Assembly: GCF_001187535.1 (NCBI RefSeq) | Contig: NZ_LFIO01000074.1 | Coordinates: forward strand, 62,001 to 126,000 | DNA from: Rhizobium ecuadorense | Lineage (GTDB): Bacteria; Pseudomonadota; Alphaproteobacteria; Rhizobiales; Rhizobiaceae | Length of the DNA: 64,000 nt | Reading direction: 5' to 3' | Shown here: piece after piece, positions 7,338 to 16,465 of the stretch | How the letters are laid out: each line of letters starts with the position of its first letter | Numbering within the stretch: position 1 is the stretch's first letter | Made by a program: the position numbers and the translations under genes | The notes under the pieces: model-generated | The model's database searches: none | Seen by the model: only the letters and a program-made list of their open reading frames with translations | Told to the model about the DNA's origin: nothing

Positions 7338-7988
7338 TCATCTGTTCGCCATGCTGGCGACCAAATCGCTGAATCTCTCACCCTGAATGCCGACATGCGC
7401 CCGCAACAGACGGCGGGCTTCATCGCCATCCCCGGCAAAGATCGCATCGACGATGGCGCAATGTTCCGAGAAGGATGTCGACAGGCGGTTTCGCACGCGC
7501 AGCTGGAGGCGGCGGTAGGGTCGCAGCCGTCGGTGCAATTGCACACATTGCTCCTCGAGGAAATCGCTTCGGCCGGCTGCGTAGATGGCCTTATGAAACT
7601 CCTCATTGTCGTAATAATAGGCGTCACTATCGCCGGCGCCGGCTGATTGCTCGCAGCGGCTGTGGGCGGCCGCGATCGCTTCCCGGGAGGCGTTGTCCAG
7701 CCGCCGTGCGGCGAGCGAACCGGCCAGGCCCTCCAGCTCTGCCATAACCTCGAACATCTCATAGACGCGGTGCGGTCCCGGATCGATGACAACTGCACCT
7801 CTGCGGGGACGAATTTCGATGAGGCCGATCGCATCGAGTTGCATCAGCGCTTCGCGCACCGGTGTGCGCGAAACGCCGAACCGCGTGGCAAGCACCATTT
7901 CGTCGAGCCGCTCGCCCGGGGTGAACTCGTTGGAAAGAATTGAGTTTTCAATCTCATCCCGCAGCCATCGGCCAACATTCTCGGACAT
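7338..7988 (-). CDS. matR: GntR-family (FCD/FadR type) regulator of the malonate operon, MatR
   Basis: The protein has an N-terminal winged helix (TPGERLDEMVLATRFGVSRTPVREALMQL, residues about 20-50) and an all-helical FCD ligand domain containing EFHKAIYAAG and LRAHVGIQGERF. It is divergent from matABC, as in R. leguminosarum bv. trifolii, where MatR controls malonate use. The ATG at 7988 (MSENVGRW) is preferred. The alternative at 8018 lies only 2 bases from the operator and would leave no room for a ribosome site; 8006 is also possible. Malonate or malonyl-CoA is the likely effector by analogy. Confidence 0.87.
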   Translation of the reverse strand: MSENVGRWLRDEIENSILSNEFTPGERLDEMVLATRFGVSRTPVREALMQLDAIGLIEIRPRRGAVVIDPGPHRVYEMFEVMAELEGLAGSLAARRLDNASREAIAAAHSRCEQSAGAGDSDAYYYDNEEFHKAIYAAGRSDFLEEQCVQLHRRLRPYRRLQLRVRNRLSTSFSEHCAIVDAIFAGDGDEARRLLRAHVGIQGERFSDLVASMANR

Positions 7989-8019
7989 TCGCTTCACTTT
8001 CTTCATACGAAAATGCATT

Positions 8020-8033
8020 TCTCGTATACAAGA
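8020..8033. promoter_or_regulatory. Candidate MatR operator
   Basis: Minus-strand TCTTGTATACGAGA (8033-8020) is a 14-base near-perfect dyad between matR and matABC. It closely resembles the MatR site I recall from the R. leguminosarum literature (TCTTGTA/TACACGA). A related half-site, GTGTACGAAAA, follows at about 8045-8055. It sits where it could control both divergent transcripts. Confidence 0.65.
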
Positions 8034-8148
8034 TCGTTAATCTAGTGTACGAAAAGTGACAATCTACATACTACCGATGAAATCCCGCGATGGGAAGCAG
8101 CGTTAAATGCCGTGCGTAACGCCGGCCATCAGCAGAGAGGAGAATGGT

Positions 8149-9573
8149 ATGTCCGAGGCTTCCTTCTTCAGCGACATGCTGCAGAGCATCACGGACCGCG
8201 GACGCCAGCTGCTGTTTTCCGGTTCGCGCACCACGCAGGCTGCAGCCAAGGCCGATCTCCAAACGCTCTGTGACATGCTGCTATCGAGCCGGGGCGAAGC
8301 GTCGGGCATGGCCCTTGCGGCCGAGATCCTCGATCGCTGGGAGGCGCTCGACAGCGACGGCGCGCAGGCATTCCTCCATATGCTTCATGAGAAGTTCGGG
8401 CCCGACACGGCCAAGCTCGACCAGGCGATTGAAAATTACCGCACTGACAAAAGCTCCGCCGTCATCATTGCTCTCCACCAGGCAGCCGAGCCACGGCGAC
8501 AGGAGCTTCTGCGACGGTTGAATCACACACCGAACGGCACCGCCAAGCTCGTCCGGATGCGTCAGCATCTGCTTGCTTCCAAAGAGCAATCCGCAGGCTA
8601 TCACGCCCTTGACGCCGACTTCACGCATCTGTTCGGCTCCTGGTTCAATCGTGGTTTTCTGACGCTGCGGCCGATCGACTGGTCGACGCCGGCTTACATT
8701 CTTGAAAAAATCATAAAATACGAGGCCGTGCACGAGATCGCCGGCTGGGAGGAGCTGCGCCGTCGTTTGGCGCCGTCCGACCGCCGATGCTTTGCCTTTT
8801 TTCACCCCCGGCTGGCCGACGAGCCGCTGGTGTTCGTCGAGGTGGCGCTCACACGATCGGTGCCCGGCGCGATCGGCGATGTGCTCGACGAGGGCAGGGA
8901 GCAGATCAATGCCGACGAGGCGACGACGGCGGTCTTCTATTCGATCTCGAACTGCCAGGATGGCTTGCGCGGAATCTCGTTCGGCAACTTCCTGATCAAG
9001 CAGGTCGTGGAAGACCTGCGCAGAGATCTGCCCGGCCTGAAGAATTTCGTCACGCTGTCGCCCGTTCCAGGCTTTGCCCGCTGGCTTGCCAAGGCGCGCG
9101 CTTCAGCCGCCGACCGGTCGCTGCCGGAGGCGGCCCGCAAAACGCTGATGCTGCTGGACGATCCGAACTGGCCTGACAACGAGGATACGGCAACCGAAAT
9201 GGAGCGTGTGCTGCTGCCGCTTGCGGCACGTTATTTCCTGATCGAGCGGACGCCGGAGGGGCGCCCCGTCGATCCCGTCGCCCGCTTCCATCTCGGCAAT
9301 GGCGCCCGGCTCGAAAGACTGAATTTTCTGGGCGACCGCTCGCCCAAGGCGATGCAGCAGGCACACGGTCTGATGGTCAATTACCTCTATAAGCTCGACG
9401 ATATCGTGGCCAACCACGAGGCGCTGGCGCAGCGCGGCGAAGTGATTGCCTCGCCGGCCGTCAAAAACCTGGCCAACCAGCACGACGAAAGCCGCAGCAG
9501 CGGCAATGGCCAGCAAGGTTCGCGGCCATTCGCACAGATCATGAACTCAACGCTTGGAGGAGGGCGAAAGTGA
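8149..9573 (+). CDS. matA: Malonyl-CoA decarboxylase
   Basis: The 474-residue enzyme converts malonyl-CoA to acetyl-CoA and CO2. The N-terminal half is the helical oligomerisation domain. The C-terminal half carries family features such as RPIDWSTPAYILEKIIKYEAVHEI (about residues 180-205), CFAFFHPRLADEPLVFVEVAL, the TTAVFYSISNCQDGLRGISFGNFLIKQV stretch, and the late VARFHLGNGARLERLNFLGD. Length matches bacterial MatA. The start at 8149 has AGGAG 6 bases upstream; the earlier in-frame codon at 8107 has no such site. Its stop overlaps the matB GTG by four bases (GTGA). It works with MatB to turn malonate into acetyl-CoA. Confidence 0.93.
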   Translation: MSEASFFSDMLQSITDRGRQLLFSGSRTTQAAAKADLQTLCDMLLSSRGEASGMALAAEILDRWEALDSDGAQAFLHMLHEKFGPDTAKLDQAIENYRTDKSSAVIIALHQAAEPRRQELLRRLNHTPNGTAKLVRMRQHLLASKEQSAGYHALDADFTHLFGSWFNRGFLTLRPIDWSTPAYILEKIIKYEAVHEIAGWEELRRRLAPSDRRCFAFFHPRLADEPLVFVEVALTRSVPGAIGDVLDEGREQINADEATTAVFYSISNCQDGLRGISFGNFLIKQVVEDLRRDLPGLKNFVTLSPVPGFARWLAKARASAADRSLPEAARKTLMLLDDPNWPDNEDTATEMERVLLPLAARYFLIERTPEGRPVDPVARFHLGNGARLERLNFLGDRSPKAMQQAHGLMVNYLYKLDDIVANHEALAQRGEVIASPAVKNLANQHDESRSSGNGQQGSRPFAQIMNSTLGGGRK

Positions 9574-11084
9574 GCAACCATCTTTTCGACGCCATGCGGG
9601 CCGCCGCGCCCGGTGACGCACCGTTCATTCGGATCGATAGCACGCGCACATGGACCTACGATGACGCATTCGCTCTTTCCGGCCGCATTGCCAGCGCCAT
9701 GGATGCGCTCGGCATTCGCCCGGGCGATCGAGTGGCGGTTCAAGTCGAGAAGAGTGCCGAGGCGTTGATCCTCTATCTCGCCTGTCTTCGCAGCGGGGCG
9801 GTCTACCTGCCGCTCAACACGGCATATACGCTGGCTGAACTCGACTACTTTATCGGCGACGCCGAGCCGCGTTTGGTGGTTGTTGCGTCGGCTGCCCGAG
9901 CGGGCGTGGAGACGATCGCGAAGGCGCACGGCGCGATCGTCGAAACGCTCGACACTGACGGCAGCGGCTCGTTGCTCGATCTTGCGCGCGATGAACCGGC
10001 CGACTTCGTCGATGCCTCGCGCTCCGCCGACGATCTGGCGGCGATCCTCTACACGTCAGGAACGACGGGCCGTTCCAAGGGCGCGATGCTCACCCATGGG
10101 AACCTGCTCTCGAACGCCCTGACCTTGCGGGATTATTGGCGCGTCACGGCCGACGATCGGCTGATCCATGCCTTGCCGATCTTTCACACGCACGGGCTGT
10201 TCGTCGCCACGAATGTCACACTGCTTGCCGGCGCCTCGATGTTCCTGCTGTCGAAGTTCGATCCGGATGCGGTGCTGTTGCTGATGCCGCAGGCGACGAT
10301 GCTGATGGGGGTGCCGACCTTCTACGTGCGCCTCCTGCAAAGCCCGCGCCTCGACAGAGAGACGGTCGCCAGCATCCGCCTCTTCATTTCCGGTTCGGCT
10401 CCGCTGCTTGCAGAAACACATACCGAGTTCCAGGCACGGACCGGTCATGCGATTCTCGAGCGCTACGGCATGACGGAGACCAATATGAACACGTCGAACC
10501 CCTATGACGGTGAACGGATTGCCGGAACGGTCGGTTTTCCTCTGCCTGACGTGACGGTGCGGGTAACCGATCCCGCCACGGGGCAAGTGCTGCCGCCTGA
10601 ACAAACCGGCATGATCGAGATCAAGGGGCCGAACGTCTTTAAGGGCTATTGGCGCATGCCGGAAAAGACCGCGGCCGAATTCACCGCCGACGGTTTCTTC
10701 ACCAGCGGCGATCTCGGCAAGATCGACCGGCAAGGCTACGTCCACATTGTCGGCCGTGGAAAGGATCTGGTGATTTCGGGTGGATACAACATCTATCCGA
10801 AAGAGGTCGAAGGTGAGATCGACCAGATCGAGGGTGTGGTCGAGAGCGCTGTGATCGGCGTGCCGCATCCCGATTTCGGAGAAGGCGTGACCGCCGTCGT
10901 CGTGCGCAAGCCCGGCGCCGTCCTGGATGAAAAGACCATCGTCAGCGCCCTCCAGGACCGTCTTGCCCGCTACAAACAGCCCAAGCGCATCATTTTCGTC
11001 GAGGACCTGCCGCGCAACACGATGGGCAAGGTTCAGAAAAACATCCTGCGGCAGCAATATGCCGATCTTTACGCCGTGACGTAA
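9570..11084 (+). CDS. matB: Malonyl-CoA synthetase (malonate--CoA ligase)
   Basis: The 504-residue AMP-forming acyl-CoA synthetase activates malonate with ATP and CoA. It has the P-loop-like YTSGTTGRSKG motif at about residues 161-171, ERYGMTETNMN at about 295-305, the FFTSGDLGKIDRQGYVHIVGRGKDL hinge region near 375-400, and the C-terminal catalytic Lys in LPRNTMGKVQKN. Translation begins at GTG 9570 with GGAGGAGGG just upstream, overlapping the matA stop. The arrangement matA-matB-matC is that of the R. leguminosarum malonate operon, which supports malonate over other dicarboxylates or fatty acids. Confidence 0.93.
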   Translation: MSNHLFDAMRAAAPGDAPFIRIDSTRTWTYDDAFALSGRIASAMDALGIRPGDRVAVQVEKSAEALILYLACLRSGAVYLPLNTAYTLAELDYFIGDAEPRLVVVASAARAGVETIAKAHGAIVETLDTDGSGSLLDLARDEPADFVDASRSADDLAAILYTSGTTGRSKGAMLTHGNLLSNALTLRDYWRVTADDRLIHALPIFHTHGLFVATNVTLLAGASMFLLSKFDPDAVLLLMPQATMLMGVPTFYVRLLQSPRLDRETVASIRLFISGSAPLLAETHTEFQARTGHAILERYGMTETNMNTSNPYDGERIAGTVGFPLPDVTVRVTDPATGQVLPPEQTGMIEIKGPNVFKGYWRMPEKTAAEFTADGFFTSGDLGKIDRQGYVHIVGRGKDLVISGGYNIYPKEVEGEIDQIEGVVESAVIGVPHPDFGEGVTAVVVRKPGAVLDEKTIVSALQDRLARYKQPKRIIFVEDLPRNTMGKVQKNILRQQYADLYAVT

Positions 11085-11179
11085 GACGACCGGGCCCTCT
11101 GGGAGGAGGGTGCGCCGCATTCAGCATCAATCTTGAAAACAGCAACTACGGCGCCTGAGGCGTCGGAGGGAGGGGAATC

Positions 11180-12526
11180 ATGGGCATTGAATTGCTATCC
11201 ATAGGACTGCTGGTAGCTATGTTCGTCGTTGCGACGATCCAGCCGATCAACATGGGCGCACTGGCCTTTGCCGGCGCCTTCGTGCTCGGCTCCATGGTCA
11301 TCGGGATGAAAACCAGCGATATTTTCGCCGGCTTTCCGAGCGACCTGTTCCTGACACTCGTGGCCGTCACCTACCTCTTCGCCATCGCGCAGATCAACGG
11401 CACGATCGACTGGCTGGTCGAATGTGCCGTCCGCCTGGTGCGCGGGCGGATCGCCTTGATTCCCTGGGTGATGTTCCTCGTCGCCGCCGTGATTACCGGT
11501 TTCGGTGCTCTTGGCCCGGCCGCGGTCGCCATCCTCGCGCCCGTCGCGTTGAGCTTTGCCGTGCAGTACCGCATTCACCCCGTCATGATGGGCCTGATGG
11601 TGATCCACGGAGCGCAGGCGGGCGGCTTTTCACCGATCAGCATCTATGGCGGCATCACCAACCAGATCGTCGAGAAGGCCGGCCTCCCTTTTGCGCCGAC
11701 GTCGTTGTTTCTCTCCAGCTTCTTCTTCAACCTGGCGATATCGGTGCTGGTCTTTTTCGTTTTCGGCGGCGCCAGAGTGAAGAAGCATGACGCCGCATCA
11801 ATCGGCCCCTTGCCTGAACTGCATCCCGAGGGCGTATCGGCGTCGATCAGAGGCCATGGCGGCACGCCGGCAAAACCGATCAGGGAACATGCCTATGGCA
11901 CGGCAGCCGATACCGCGACGAAGCTGCGCCTCGACAATCAGAGAATTACCACCCTGATCGGCTTGACGGCGCTTGGCGTCGGCGCCCTGGTTTTCAAGTT
12001 CAACGTCGGCCTCGTCGCAATGACGGTGGCCGTCGCCCTGGCGCTGCTGTCGCCAAAGACCCAGAAAGCGGCGATCGACAAGGTCAGTTGGTCGACCGTG
12101 CTGCTGATATCAGGCATCATCACTTATGTCGGCGTCATGGAAAAAGCCGGGACGGTCGACTATGTGGCGCACGGCATATCCAGTCTGGGCATGCCGCTGC
12201 TGGTGGCGCTTCTGCTTTGTTTTACGGGTGCAATCGTCTCGGCCTTTGCATCCTCGACCGCGCTGCTCGGCGCGATTATCCCTCTCGCCGTTCCATTCCT
12301 GTTGCAAGGACATATCAGCGCCGTCGGGGTGGTTGCCGCGATCGCAATTTCGACCACCATCGTCGATACCAGCCCGTTTTCCACCAATGGCGCCCTTGTC
12401 GTCGCCAATGCGCCGGATGACAGGCGAGAGCAGGTGCTGCGACAGTTGCTGATCTACAGCGCCCTGATCGCTATCATCGGCCCGATCATAGCCTGGCTGG
12501 TGTTCGTCGTGCCGGGTCTTGTCTGA
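11180..12526 (+). CDS. matC: Malonate/dicarboxylate carrier protein
   Basis: The 448-residue protein has about twelve membrane segments in two halves separated by a polar loop near residues 195-250. It has the MatC N-terminal domain pattern (start MGIELLSIGLLVAMFVVATI) and DASS-like signatures in the second half such as DTSPFSTNGALVVANAP. It would bring malonate across the inner membrane for MatB. GGGAGGGG lies 5 bases before the ATG. It is 95 bases downstream of matB with no clear terminator between, so it is probably in the same operon. Confidence 0.9.
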   Translation: MGIELLSIGLLVAMFVVATIQPINMGALAFAGAFVLGSMVIGMKTSDIFAGFPSDLFLTLVAVTYLFAIAQINGTIDWLVECAVRLVRGRIALIPWVMFLVAAVITGFGALGPAAVAILAPVALSFAVQYRIHPVMMGLMVIHGAQAGGFSPISIYGGITNQIVEKAGLPFAPTSLFLSSFFFNLAISVLVFFVFGGARVKKHDAASIGPLPELHPEGVSASIRGHGGTPAKPIREHAYGTAADTATKLRLDNQRITTLIGLTALGVGALVFKFNVGLVAMTVAVALALLSPKTQKAAIDKVSWSTVLLISGIITYVGVMEKAGTVDYVAHGISSLGMPLLVALLLCFTGAIVSAFASSTALLGAIIPLAVPFLLQGHISAVGVVAAIAISTTIVDTSPFSTNGALVVANAPDDRREQVLRQLLIYSALIAIIGPIIAWLVFVVPGLV

Positions 12527-12543
12527 CGGCGGGCTGCCGCTCC

Positions 12544-12575
12544 AAAAAAGCGGTGCCGAGCCCGGCTCAGCACCG
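12544..12575 (-). terminator. Rho-independent terminator of the deoxyribosyltransferase-like gene
   Basis: CGGTGC (12551-12556) pairs with GCACCG (12570-12575), and GAGCC pairs with GGCTC inside. On the minus strand the hairpin is followed by a run of six T (complement of 12544-12549). It lies just past the minus-strand gene ending at 12598 and may also serve the convergent matC as a bare hairpin. Confidence 0.75.
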
Positions 12576-12597
12576 TTGCAGACCGTTCTGACGGCGT

Positions 12598-13167
12598 CTA
12601 TCTCAGCTTCTCGACTGCGATGGCAAGACACGTCTTGAACGCGGCTAAATCAGTATAGAGCGCATCGCGAGCCGCGTCGCCGACGATGAGGACGCCGCCG
12701 CGCCGCTCGATCCCGGCGTGCAGCATGAGATTGTCGGCCAGGCCGAAATCCTCGATGGCAATCCCGTTCGGGTCTCGCAGCCGACCTTCGGCGTCATAGG
12801 CGACGGCCCCGCCATAAAGATCGCTCACCCGTCCGCTGTGATCCCGGGCCACATTCGTATATGCGAAGACAGGCTTGCCGCTAGCGCACATAAAGCCGAG
12901 TTCGAAGGCCGTGCCGGTATCGGCGGCAATGCCGCGAAACGGCGTCAGATTGGCGATGATGGCGTCGGCCTCGATCATCATCTTCTCGTCGACCGCGTTT
13001 ATCGCCGCCGCCCGCTCGCGCTTCGAATTCGTCTGCGGGATTTCCAGATCACCGGGTGAGAGTGGGTGAAGCCCGGCCTCGCGGGCAAGCGCTGCTTTAC
13101 GGTCGAGCATTTCACGGGCGTTTGGAAGGAAGACTTCCGGACCGGCGAGATAAACTTTCTTTGTCAT
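12598..13167 (-). CDS. Nucleoside 2-deoxyribosyltransferase family protein
   Basis: The 189-residue protein starts KKVYLAGPEVFLPNA, the family's nucleotide-binding N terminus. It has the catalytic-type Asp/Glu features DAIIANLTPFRGIAADTGTAFELGFMCASGKPVFAY near residues 70-105 and a C-terminal LNMLH-like segment (NLMLHAGIE). Family members cleave or swap the base on deoxyribonucleosides in purine/pyrimidine salvage, but some cleave 5'-phosphate forms. The ATG at 13167 is used because GAGG precedes it and the family N terminus begins there. It ends in a good terminator and stands alone. Confidence 0.85.
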   Translation of the reverse strand: MTKKVYLAGPEVFLPNAREMLDRKAALAREAGLHPLSPGDLEIPQTNSKRERAAAINAVDEKMMIEADAIIANLTPFRGIAADTGTAFELGFMCASGKPVFAYTNVARDHSGRVSDLYGGAVAYDAEGRLRDPNGIAIEDFGLADNLMLHAGIERRGGVLIVGDAARDALYTDLAAFKTCLAIAVEKLR

Positions 13168-13314
13168 GGATGAATGCACCTCAATGGGATGGGCTCGGAA
13201 TACGTCCCTTGCTGTAGAGCCAAGGAGGATCACAATCCAGTGGCCGAGAACAGCCCATGCCGCGTGCGCGCACAAATCCCTCGCCCGATCTGATTAGGAC
13301 CAAAGTCCCACGCT

Positions 13315-13339
13315 GGAACGAGGCCGCACAGATGACGTT
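13315..13339 (+). promoter_or_regulatory. EcfG/RpoE2-type promoter of the DUF982 gene
   Basis: GGAAC (13315-13319), 16 bases, then CGTT (13336-13339): a perfect consensus match. The predicted start near 13346 is about 25 bases before the ATG at 13371. Confidence 0.72.
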
Positions 13340-13370
13340 CAGCCGATAGCTGCGAGCAGAGGAGATGTCG

Positions 13371-13610
13371 ATGCGCCATGATTTTTGGGACCAGCCCGTT
13401 GAGGTCATCGGGGATGGCGACCACCCTAAGAGTATCCGCAACAGCAGGGACGCGCTCGCATATCTCATGACCTGCTGGCCGCGTGAGAAAGCGGCATCCT
13501 TCGCCGTCGCGAAGAAGATCTGCACGGACGCTGTCAACGGGCGAGCCGATTCAGCCGCGGCCGTATTGGCATTCAAAGCCGCGGCTGAGGAAGCCGGCGT
13601 CCTCCGTTAG
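13371..13610 (+). CDS. DUF982 family small protein
   Basis: The 79-residue protein (MRHDFWDQPVEVIG...) shows the DUF982 layout: an aromatic start, a central LAYLMTCWP motif and an alanine-rich C-terminal helix (AAAVLAFKAAAEEAGVL). DUF982 is nearly confined to Rhizobiales, is often multicopy, and has no assigned function. The ATG at 13371 is preferred over 13365 because GAGGAG then stands at normal spacing. A perfect EcfG promoter precedes it, suggesting induction in general stress or stationary phase. Confidence 0.85.
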   Translation: MRHDFWDQPVEVIGDGDHPKSIRNSRDALAYLMTCWPREKAASFAVAKKICTDAVNGRADSAAAVLAFKAAAEEAGVLR

Positions 13611-13645
13611 GAAACGGTTGCGCACATAGTGGCCTTCGTTGGCAG

Positions 13646-13665
13646 CGTTGAAATATATTTCAACG
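13646..13665. promoter_or_regulatory. Perfect 20-bp palindrome, candidate operator of the sugar-alcohol operon
   Basis: The 20 bases from 13646, with core GTTGAAATATATTTCAAC, are perfectly self-complementary. They lie 145 bases upstream of the first operon gene. A possible -35 TTGACA follows at 13677. The SorC-family regulator encoded in the operon is the natural candidate to bind it. Confidence 0.6.
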
Positions 13666-13810
13666 TATGAATTATATTGACATAACTTTGCCATTAGGAT
13701 TACCTGCTCATACCGGACTTCGAGGAGGAACTCCGGTCTTCAATGGATCATCGGCAGCCGCTCAGGCGCCGCCGGATATTTGGGAGGGGCTTCGGCCTCG
13801 AGGAGGAAAC

Positions 13811-14839
13811 TTGCGCAGATTTTTAAGCACGACCGCATTGGCGGTCCTCGCATCGACGTTATTTGCCGGCGCAGCCAGTGCGGGCGCCGAAAATCCGTTC
13901 CGCTGCAAGCCGGGCGAAAAATACGTCATGAACGTCATGGTCTCGGGCGTCGAATATTGGTTCCCGGTCTATGAGATGTTCAAGCAGGCCGGTCAGCAGC
14001 TCGGTTGCGAGACAGCCTATACCGGCACCCCGGAATATGACGTCAACAAGCAGATCGCCACTTTCGACCAGGCGCTGGCCCAGAACCCGGCCGGTATCCT
14101 TGTTCATCCGATGAACTCCGACCCGTTCATCGAGCCGATCAACCGAGCGATCGGCCAGGGCACGGCGGTCGTCACCTTCGCCGCCGATGCGCCGCTCTCC
14201 AAGCGCATCTCGTTCATCACTTCGGACAATACCCGCGAAGGCACGTATGCGGCTGATGCGATTGCCGAAAAGATGGGTGGAAAGGGCGAATATGCCGTTC
14301 TGGAAAATCCGGGCCAGGACAACCACGACAAGCGTATCGCCGCTTTCATCGCCCGCATGGACGAAAAATATCCCGATATGAAGCTGGTCGGCCGCGCTGC
14401 GTCCAACCAGGACCCGAACAAGGCCTATCAGGGCCTGATGAGCCTGGTGCAGGCTCATCCGAACCTTGGCGCCGTCTTCATGCCGGAAGCGAACTCGGCA
14501 ATCGGCGCTTCGCAGGCCAACAAGGAAAGCGGCGGCAAGATCCTGGTGATGTGCGCCGACGTCAACGCCAACATCCTCGACATGATCAAGGCGGGTGAAG
14601 TGTTCGGCTCGATCAACCCGAACCAGGGCATGCAGGGTTACATGGGCTTCATGCTCCTGTGGCTGGCCAAGCATCCGGAACTTATCGACCCGATGAACGA
14701 CGCCAAGCGCGCCAGCTTCAATCCGATGAGCATTCCGTTCGTCGACAACGGCCTGTCGATCGTGACGGCGGATAATGCCGATGACTTCTACTGGGACAAA
14801 TACCTGAAGCGGCGGGGCACCAAGGGCATCGAGGAGTAG
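13811..14839 (+). CDS. Sugar ABC transporter periplasmic substrate-binding protein (ribose type)
   Basis: The 342-residue protein has a Sec signal peptide ([23 protein letters not shown]) followed by a periplasmic-binding-protein fold. Family features are [29 protein letters not shown], the [15 protein letters not shown] segment and a hinge around [12 protein letters not shown]. It would capture a sugar or polyol for the ATPase and permease that follow. I start it at TTG 13811, with AGGAGG 4 bases upstream, because the signal peptide begins there. The ATG at 13667 in the same frame would add 48 residues before the signal and has no ribosome site. Substrate unknown. Confidence 0.85.
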   Translation: MRRFLSTTALAVLASTLFAGAASAGAENPFRCKPGEKYVMNVMVSGVEYWFPVYEMFKQAGQQLGCETAYTGTPEYDVNKQIATFDQALAQNPAGILVHPMNSDPFIEPINRAIGQGTAVVTFAADAPLSKRISFITSDNTREGTYAADAIAEKMGGKGEYAVLENPGQDNHDKRIAAFIARMDEKYPDMKLVGRAASNQDPNKAYQGLMSLVQAHPNLGAVFMPEANSAIGASQANKESGGKILVMCADVNANILDMIKAGEVFGSINPNQGMQGYMGFMLLWLAKHPELIDPMNDAKRASFNPMSIPFVDNGLSIVTADNADDFYWDKYLKRRGTKGIEE

Positions 14840-14901
14840 GCCTTTTGGTCGGCTGTCCGGGCAATGTTCCGGACAGCCACCGCGGAAGTGAGGAGGAGAC
14901 A

Positions 14902-16437
14902 ATGATGGCTTCGGTGCCGGTTCTGGAAATTCGCAATGTCAGCAAGCACTTCGGTGCGGTGAAGGCGTTGACTGAAGTGCGCTTCAGCCTTGAGAAAGGC
15001 GAGGTTCATGCGCTTTGCGGCGAAAACGGCGCGGGAAAATCGACGCTGATGAACATCATTGCCGGCGTGCTGCAGCCCACCGAGGGGGAGGTTTTCGTCG
15101 ATGGCGCGCCGGTAAAAGTGACGTCGCCGGCCGTGGCGCAGTCGCTCGGGCTCGGCCTCGTGCATCAGGAAATCGCGCTCTGCCCAGATGCGACGGTGGC
15201 CGAGAACATGTTCATGGCCGCGACCAACCGCCGCCGCTCGCCTTTCATGAATTACGGCAGGCTGGAGCGCGACGCGCAGCTCGTGATGAACCGGCTGGCG
15301 CCGATCGACGTCCGCCGCAAAGTCGGCGACCTGTCTATTTCCAGCCAGCAGCTCGTCGAGATCGCCAAGGCGCTGACGCTCGATTGCCGGGTGCTGATCT
15401 TCGACGAACCGACGGCAGCGCTGACGGAATCGGAGACGCAGGTGCTGTTCGGCATCATCCGCGACCTCAAGGCGCAGGGTATTTCGATCATCTATATCAG
15501 CCACCGCATGGCCGAAATCTTCAGCCTGTGCGACCGGGTCACCGTGTTTCGCGACGGCCGCTATGTCTCGACGGAGAGGGTGGCGGATTTGACGCCGGAT
15601 GACGTGGTGCGTCGCATGGTCGGGCGCGAGATCACCCAGCTCTATCCTGAGAAGCAGGCGCCGGCGGAACGGACCGGCGAGACCATTCTGAGCGTTCGCC
15701 ATCTCGGCGACGGCAGCCGCTTCACGGATGTAAGCTTCGACCTGCGCAAGGGCGAAATTCTGGGTGTCGGCGGGCTGATCGGCTCCGGCCGCACCGAGAT
15801 CGCCGAAGGTATCTGCGGATTGCGGCCGGTGATCACAGGCGAGGTGCAATTGCATGGGCAGCGGCTGCCGACGCGCTCCTATGCGCAGGCCGCGCAGGCG
15901 GGCGTCGTCTACCTTTCGGAAGACCGGAAAGGTTCCGGTATATTTCTCGATCTTTCCATCGCCCAGAACATTGCGGTTCTCGATTTGAAATCGCTGACCG
16001 GACCGCTGGGACTGCTGAATTCCAGGGCCGAGGCGGATCGCGCCCGCGACCTGGTGCGGCGGCTCGGCGTGCGGATGGGCGGCATCGACATGCCGGTCTC
16101 GTCGCTGTCGGGCGGAAACCAGCAGAAGGTGGCGATTGCCAAGCAACTGGCGGTCAATCCCAAGGTCATCCTGATGGACGAGCCGACGCGCGGCATCGAT
16201 GTCGGCGCCAAATCGGAAATCCACCGGCTGCTGCGCGATCTCGCGCACTCCGGCATCGGCATCGTCGTCATCTCGTCGGAACTGCCGGAGCTTCTCGGCC
16301 TGTGCGACCGGGTGGTGGTGATCCACGAAGGGACGGTTGCAGGCGAGGTCGAGGGCGAGACGATGACTGAGGAAGCGATCATGCTGCTCGCATCGGGGAT
16401 CGGCAGTCACGCAAGGGCATCCGAGCATGCCGCATAA
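14902..16437 (+). CDS. Sugar ABC transporter ATPase with two ABC domains (RbsA/MglA type)
   Basis: The 511-residue protein has two nucleotide-binding domains. The first has Walker [11 protein letters not shown] near residue 40, the [15 protein letters not shown] signature and VLIFDEPT. The second has the degenerate GLIGSGRTE Walker A usual for this class, a full [15 protein letters not shown] signature and [13 protein letters not shown]. It powers import with the neighbouring permease. GAGGAGGAG lies just before the ATGATG at 14902. It follows the binding-protein gene by 62 bases in the same transcript. Confidence 0.9.
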   Translation: MMASVPVLEIRNVSKHFGAVKALTEVRFSLEKGEVHALCGENGAGKSTLMNIIAGVLQPTEGEVFVDGAPVKVTSPAVAQSLGLGLVHQEIALCPDATVAENMFMAATNRRRSPFMNYGRLERDAQLVMNRLAPIDVRRKVGDLSISSQQLVEIAKALTLDCRVLIFDEPTAALTESETQVLFGIIRDLKAQGISIIYISHRMAEIFSLCDRVTVFRDGRYVSTERVADLTPDDVVRRMVGREITQLYPEKQAPAERTGETILSVRHLGDGSRFTDVSFDLRKGEILGVGGLIGSGRTEIAEGICGLRPVITGEVQLHGQRLPTRSYAQAAQAGVVYLSEDRKGSGIFLDLSIAQNIAVLDLKSLTGPLGLLNSRAEADRARDLVRRLGVRMGGIDMPVSSLSGGNQQKVAIAKQLAVNPKVILMDEPTRGIDVGAKSEIHRLLRDLAHSGIGIVVISSELPELLGLCDRVVVIHEGTVAGEVEGETMTEEAIMLLASGIGSHARASEHAA

Positions 16438-16465
16438 AGAAAACGCAGGGGCGGGAGACAAGGTC

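Noticed and set aside
13667..13810. ATG at 13667 as start of the sugar-binding protein
   Set aside because: It would place 48 residues before the signal peptide and has no ribosome site. TTG 13811 follows AGGAGG.
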